Below, one piece after another: positions 59,386 to 64,000 of a DNA stretch of 64,000 bases. The notes beneath the pieces were generated by a model. The model ran no database searches and was not told the DNA's origin. It was given only the letters and a program-made list of their open reading frames with translations. The translations under genes were made by a program, and so were the position numbers. The stretch lies in contig NC_081406.1 in the NCBI RefSeq assembly GCF_030272615.1, positions 247,561,218-247,625,217 of the forward strand. The letters are read 5' to 3'. Origin of the DNA: Cryptomeria japonica. Taxonomy: Eukaryota > Streptophyta > Pinopsida > Cupressales > Cupressaceae. Within the stretch, counting starts at the first letter, position 1. The number at the start of each line of letters is the position of its first letter.

Positions 59386-61886
59386 CTAATTGATGTCTTG
59401 TCTAGGTGCACTAGCTCCCTCAGATCGAGCCATATACTGAGAATATGGAACAACCTGCTATGCTATTGGGACCACTACGCTATAAGTTGTAACATAATAA
59501 GTTGCATGACTCATCTGTTGCAAAACCTCTTGCTGAAGGGCATCTTGCTTTGCTCTGATCTTTGAAAGTTTTTGGTCTCACTCTGCTAGCTACGTCTGTG
59601 CCACTGTCAACTATGACTGCAAACCTATCACCCTCGCCCTCAAAGACCAAACTACGTTCGGAATTGCCTACTCTCTCCCTATGTCCCCATGTTCCCCTCT
59701 CCACCTCCCTGCTCATCCCTGTGTTGCCTAACCTGCTTAGGAGCCTCTCTCTCCTCCTCACCTCCAACCTATGCTACCCTAGAACCACCAGTCTCACCCC
59801 CAACAACTCCTAAGGATCTACCCTCTCCTCTCTATCATTATCAACCTCCCATTGGTGCCCTGCTGCTACTAACGCCAGGATCACCTCTTGCTCGCCTAGG
59901 TACATCCACTCTCTATCCCTATACCTACATTCATCCTTGTACCTAACCTGGTACCTATACCTGTGTTGGTGCATCCTCCTCCACCTCATCTATAAGTGGC
60001 ACATGCTCTCCCAGATCTATAATTCGAGGAAAAGGATGTCTCTAAAACCAATCTCTATACTAAGGCAATAGCCCTGCGTCTGCCACAATGTCCAAGTAAT
60101 CCCATTTCTGCAGCTGTAAACCTGCTAACTCCTGCATGCTCAATGCATATGATAGTCTCGATGCCCATCCATGTCTCTCCTCCTCCCTATATCTAGTATA
60201 TGTTGTGAACTCCTGGGATATACTCTGCATTCTCCAATACTATCTCAAAACCCTAGATAGTACAAACCACTCAATAATAGAAGCCAATCTACCAATCAGA
60301 GGTCAATTCAAAAACAAATGTCTTTGTTGTTCCCTCCAATCATCCCATAGCTCTAAACCCCTATACTGTCTCCATGCTACAATGATCAAATCATCCAACT
60401 GCCTCCTCCAATAATCAGTCTTGCCTAGGTGGGGCTGTGTAACATAACCTGAGTAGTGGTATATGATAGCCTAATGCACCTCCCTAGAATCATCTGCAAT
60501 AGGTCTACATACTGGGATATGCTCCCATGCCCATATCTGCAAAACTAAGACACCTGTTGCCATGCTCTTCCTCTCCTGATAGATAATCTCATGCATCTCA
60601 TGTTACATATGAGCGAGTAAGCATGATCCCCACCCTAATCTCATTGGATGAGTCAACAACCTCTCTAGCATCCTTCCCCAACCACATAAAAATCCTTTCC
60701 ATCCTCTATCAGACATCACAAAACAACCAAGCATGCCAGCCAAAATGCAAGCCAGAGGGTAATCTGCACTATACTTGCTTATCAAATTGTCCCAAGTGAT
60801 GGCGCGATCAAGGATAGTCTCGTCAGGGAATATACGTCTAAGAGCCAAAATACCCAATAATGGAGTAGAATCATAATCCACCTTATCTCTAGAAACAGAA
60901 TCCTCAATATCCTATAAATATCCTCTAGCGTGATTGTCATCTCTCCAACTAGAAAATGAAAAGTGTTATGCTCAGAATGGAAATGCTCAACTAATGCGGT
61001 TAACATACCATGATTCACATGGATATAAGGCATCTATAACAAGTATCCAAATCCACACAACCCTATGTGACCTCTCTATGCGTCTGATAAATTACGCACT
61101 AATCTCATCATCGACGGATATGTGCACAGAAACTGAATATATGGCAATTGAATCTACAAAATCAAACACAAAAAATAGTCATTATGTGATCAAATTTGCA
61201 CTAAGAATGTGTTAACTATGCTAATAAATCCAAATTTGTAACATTAAATAAAAAATTATTGTTTCGACCTTCAAAAACACTTATTGTTTTCCATACGAGT
61301 TAGCAGAGACAAGCAACAACTCGGACGAGCAAACACAATGACCCGTATGAGAAAACAAACCCAAATGATAATTTAATACTCATCGCATGATTAAATGGTT
61401 TCTCAAGAATATTCTCGTATGAAACAAGGGTAAACACCACACGACAAACCTTACATACCCATATGATAAAACAAAACATTCTAGAAACTCGTATAATAAA
61501 ATGTATAACACCGAATGATAAAACGACACAACCTAACTTGAAACGAATTTCAAAATGCAAAATTCAACAAAATTTAAAAAAAAAAGAGAAATTAAAAAGG
61601 CTTAAGATTGATCACTTACTGCTGGGGGATAGTTCCATGGTCGATTATGTCATCTTTGGCATTCAAATTGATGCTCTTGAATCATAATTGCCATTTTTCT
61701 TCGCAGGAGGTTTTTCAAATTTTTAGTTTGAGAGGTAAAAATGAATTGAAAATTCGTACCCTTGCCTAAATCGACTGTCCTGAGTTCATTTTTGGGATCG
61801 AAATCAAAATTTGACATCAATTTTCTAGTCGAAATTTCACAATGTTGACAACTTAGCACTTTCATCATCTTCAATTTTTGAATCAT
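59386..61886 (-). pseudogene. Antisense plant mobile domain (PMD) gene within TatB, two exons, decayed
   Basis: Minus-strand gene between TatB pol and the 3' LTR. Putative exon 1 (61886-61620) encodes a basic leader. Exon 2 (61153 leftwards) begins with the PMD and contains VNHGMLTALVEHFHSEHNTF (about 61020-60960), FLVGEMTITLEDIYRIL, then after a frameshift near 60880 DRAITWDNLI, DYPLACILAGMLGCFV, GRMLERLLTHP (about 60660), WAWEHIPVCRP (about 60530-60500), DYWRRQLDDLI and WDDWREQQ (about 60330). A charged C-terminal tail with a coiled-coil-like KIRAKQDALQQEVLQQM stretch (about 59560-59510) ends at the stop at 59386. Stops are mostly TAG or TGA. PMD proteins occur in plant gene families (MAIN/MAIL) and in transposons. 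That it is part of TatB rather than a later capture is inference from the lack of separate boundaries. Confidence 0.85.
61154..61619 (-). other. Putative intron of the antisense PMD gene
   Basis: On the minus strand the donor is GCA followed by GTAAGTGATC at 61619, and the acceptor is TTTGATTTTGTAG at 61154, preceded by a T-rich tract. Length 466 nt. Removing it joins exon 1 at a codon boundary to the frame that reads into the PMD core. The intron is T-rich on the transcribed strand and contains TCATACGAG-like motifs also seen in the TatB leader. Splicing is predicted, not shown. Confidence 0.65.
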
Positions 61887-62665
61887 TTTGTGCTCAATTC
61901 AACTCTGATCTCAAATTAATTCTTACATCAATCTTCGTGCTCAAATAATTATCATCGCTAAATCTTCTTATCTTTTCAAAATTGCCTAAAATTGTTTTAC
62001 CCTCACTATCTTTCAATTTCGCTTCTGAGGGGGCATACTCATTACATCATACTCATTACATCTTTTCAGTGATCATTACATCTTTTCAGTGATCATATAT
62101 TTTTTAAGTCTTCATCAAAAGTCGAGCAAAAATATTTTCAAACAAAGAAAATCAACCAAACGTTGTTACTAGGGGCATCTTAACTAAATCACATCATATG
62201 AAGTTGAGATTGTTCAATGTCAAATAAAGCAATCTCTAGGGGCATATCAATTTTTTTCCTTATCTGAATCAATCTTCAAATCGGTGTTCAGTTTCATCAT
62301 ATAAAACCAAGATGGACATTCTCTCTCGCTAATCAGTTCTTGTTCAATAAAGTTTGAAATTGGTTTTATCACTTTGCTCAGTCGATTCTTGTTCAATCAA
62401 GTTCAGAGTCAGTTGTGTCTCTCGCTCAATCTAGTTCAATCAAGTTCTAGATCGATCCTCGTTTCTTGATCAATCAAGTTCAAGAACGGTCCAAGTTCAA
62501 TCAAGTTTAAGATCGGTATCACTTTAATCAAATTTGTTCAATTTTATCACTTCAAATCAACCTGAGCATCTCGCTCTTCATCGGTTTGTGATCCATCAAT
62601 TTTAGAATTGATATCTATTTGACATCAACTATTCTTTGAACCAACGCACAACTCGCACATTAGCT
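61887..62665. other. TatB region before the PPT, non-coding
   Basis: No gene seen. Repeated variants of TCAATCAAGTTCAAGATCGGT-like phrases occur between about 62300 and 62520, and a direct repeat CATTACATCTTTTCAGTGATC lies at about 62050-62095. Confidence 0.55.
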
Positions 62666-62679
62666 CAAAGAGGGGCAAA
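62666..62679 (+). other. TatB polypurine tract
   Basis: CAAAGAGGGGCAAA directly before the TG of the 3' LTR; canonical position for plus-strand priming. Confidence 0.88.
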
Positions 62680-63864
62680 TGTAATACCCTAAAAATGGTC
62701 ACCTCAACCATGGGCCCCTAATCTCAACAACATCACTAAGGTACTAACCAAAGGCAATTAAATCAACCTTGAGCAATTAATTCATTCTTCAATCATTAAT
62801 GTTACATGGCCAATTAATCACTCAATATTAATTAAATATTTATTTAATAAATTAATCATTCCAAGTAAATCTTTTTAATCAATTATCCTATTTATTTAAT
62901 TAAATATCTTAGCATATTTAATTAGTAAATAAATTTTCCATTTAAATCACAAAAAGAGGAATTAATTTGCAAAAGAAAGGGTTAAATTGAAAACAAAGAA
63001 AATAATTAAATTGAGAGAAGAAATCAAACTTAAGATATTTCTTTTTCTAAAAATTGAGATAACTTGAGAAATTTCAAAAAAGCAATTAAATTGAATTAAT
63101 CATTTTATTTAAAAATAAAAAGTCAAATCTTTTCTTAAGGTAAGAGTTCATTTGTATCGAAAAGGCTTCTTCTAAATAAAAATCTTGAGCTAATTTAATC
63201 TCATGTGCATGGAATCACCTAATTTTATCTCAAGTGCATGGAATCAAGTAAATTTATCTCCAATGCAAACTCAAACTTATAATTTGAAAGTATTCAATCA
63301 AGCTATAATTGGAATCCATCTCAAGTTTAACTTAATCGGATCTCTCAATTATTTCAATTAACCCAGATTGTGCTTTTTCTTGAGAAATATCAACCGCTCA
63401 TTGTTAATCAATCTTGACCATTGGTCTCTCTTTTGAGTCTCTATAAATTCATCCTTTCATCTATCATTCAAGATAACCTGGAGATTTATTGTTATTGTGC
63501 AGTTTTTGCTCATGAGTCATTGAAAATATTGTGCTTTGAGATTATTGCATCTTAGTTTAGCTTTTTGCATACTTAGTTTAATTATGATTGCTTAATATCC
63601 ATTCATCTAGCTTAATCTTGCATCCATTTAAGTTAATCTTGTGCTCATATAGATTAAATCCTTCATCTTGGTGTAGTCTAGTCACTGTTATTGCTTAGAC
63701 AAATCTGAGAGCAAGTTTATACTCGTATCTTTTATAAGGCAATAGGTCAATTTGTTATGGTTTTTATATTCATGATTATATCTGTCTAATGATGCATGCA
63801 ATGACTTAATTGAAGTGTTGTGTCTTATAGCTTGCAGACTTTATCCACTTTTCACACGCACACA
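62680..63864 (+). repeat. TatB 3' LTR
   Basis: 1185 bp, matches 23893-25080 end to end with scattered differences (several percent by eye). It contains TATAAA at 63442-63447. Confidence 0.95.
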
Positions 63865-63869
63865 CATAC
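63865..63869. repeat. TatB target-site duplication, right (catac)
   Basis: CATAC, identical to 23888-23892. Confidence 0.9.
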
Positions 63870-64000
63870 CATCACTCTTATTACCTAAAACCTTCTCTTC
63901 CGGGTGGTTTATCTTCACATACTGGCTAGGGACCTTATTGGATGCTTCTTCCAGTTCATTGTCTGACTGAGCTTCTTCACCTTCATCACCAGAGTCATCA
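63870..64000 (-). pseudogene. CopA pol, integrase-RT linker (partial)
   Basis: On the minus strand this is an acidic linker (DSGDEGEEAQSDNELEEASN) followed by a YVKINHPEEKVL-type block, which precedes the RT in copia pol. It is open to the window edge. It joins in frame with the CopA RT start at 23892 if TatB and one copy of CATAC are disregarded. The rest of CopA (integrase, protease, gag, 5' LTR) lies beyond the right end. Confidence 0.88.

Larger units (their letters stand above)
23893..63864 (+). mobile_element. TatB: giant Ty3/gypsy Tat/Ogre-type retrotransposon inserted in CopA pol
   Basis: Complete plus-strand LTR retrotransposon with LTRs of 1188 and 1185 bp, 5-bp target duplication, PBS, long leader, gag, protease, RT, two RNase H domains, integrase, a 3' region of about 8 kb with an antisense PMD gene, and PPT. 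It spans 39.97 kb; without the 19.8 kb CopC nest it is about 20.2 kb. The tandem RNase H domains and the long extra regions place it in the Tat/Ogre side of Ty3/gypsy rather than with chromoviruses; no chromodomain is visible. It is inactive, with many stops and frameshifts. Confidence 0.93.

Noticed and set aside
61300-61560. Minus-strand frame of 86 codons upstream of the PMD exon
   Set aside because: It lies within the predicted intron, is composed of the repeated TCATACGAG-like motif, and has no domain.

Overview
The window is plant nuclear DNA made almost entirely of decayed retrotransposons. I found no intact host gene, no tRNA or rRNA gene, no CRISPR array and no bacterial-type operon. 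The content (Ty1/copia elements with LTRs of about 1.2-1.4 kb and a TGGTATCAGAGC primer site, a very large Ty3/gypsy Tat-type element, an L1-type LINE, deep nesting, heavy nonsense decay) fits a large plant genome, plausibly a conifer. The organism is an inference from style, not from a marker gene. Names used below (CopX, LINE1, GagM, CopA, TatB, CopC, CopD, CopE) are local labels.

Left part (1-22 kb): CopX is a minus-strand copia element whose gag and protease start run off the left edge. Its 5' LTR (about 1.32 kb) is split by LINE1 (1279-15218), bounded by an imperfect 18-bp target duplication. LINE1 carries ORF1 (DUF4283-type plus CCHC), ORF2 (endonuclease, RT, zf-RVT, RNase H) and an overlapping third ORF. 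LINE1 is itself interrupted from about 7.7 to 14.56 kb by GagM, a minus-strand gypsy-like remnant with a long gag-like protein. From 16444 to about 20270 lies an unassigned AT-rich segment. It seems to interrupt the 3' LTR of CopA, a second minus-strand copia element.

Right part (22-64 kb) is a five-level nest: CopA pol is interrupted by TatB, TatB protease by CopC, CopC RT by CopD, and the CopD 5' LTR by CopE. Each of the four inner insertions has matching LTR ends and a visible 5-bp target duplication (catac, atttg, ttttc, aaggt). Removing the insertions mentally makes each outer element contiguous again. CopA pol therefore resumes in the last 130 bases of the window.

TatB is about 20.2 kb without its passengers. 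It has gag, protease, RT, two RNase H domains (the Tat/Ogre hallmark), integrase and a 3' region of about 8 kb. That 3' region carries, on the opposite strand, a degenerate but clear plant mobile domain (PMD) gene with a good splice donor and acceptor that join in phase. This antisense PMD gene inside a giant Tat retrotransposon is the most interesting item in the window.

All coding regions carry stops and frameshifts. Where the related CopD and CopE can be compared, many stops are C-to-T changes, as expected for methylated, silenced elements.
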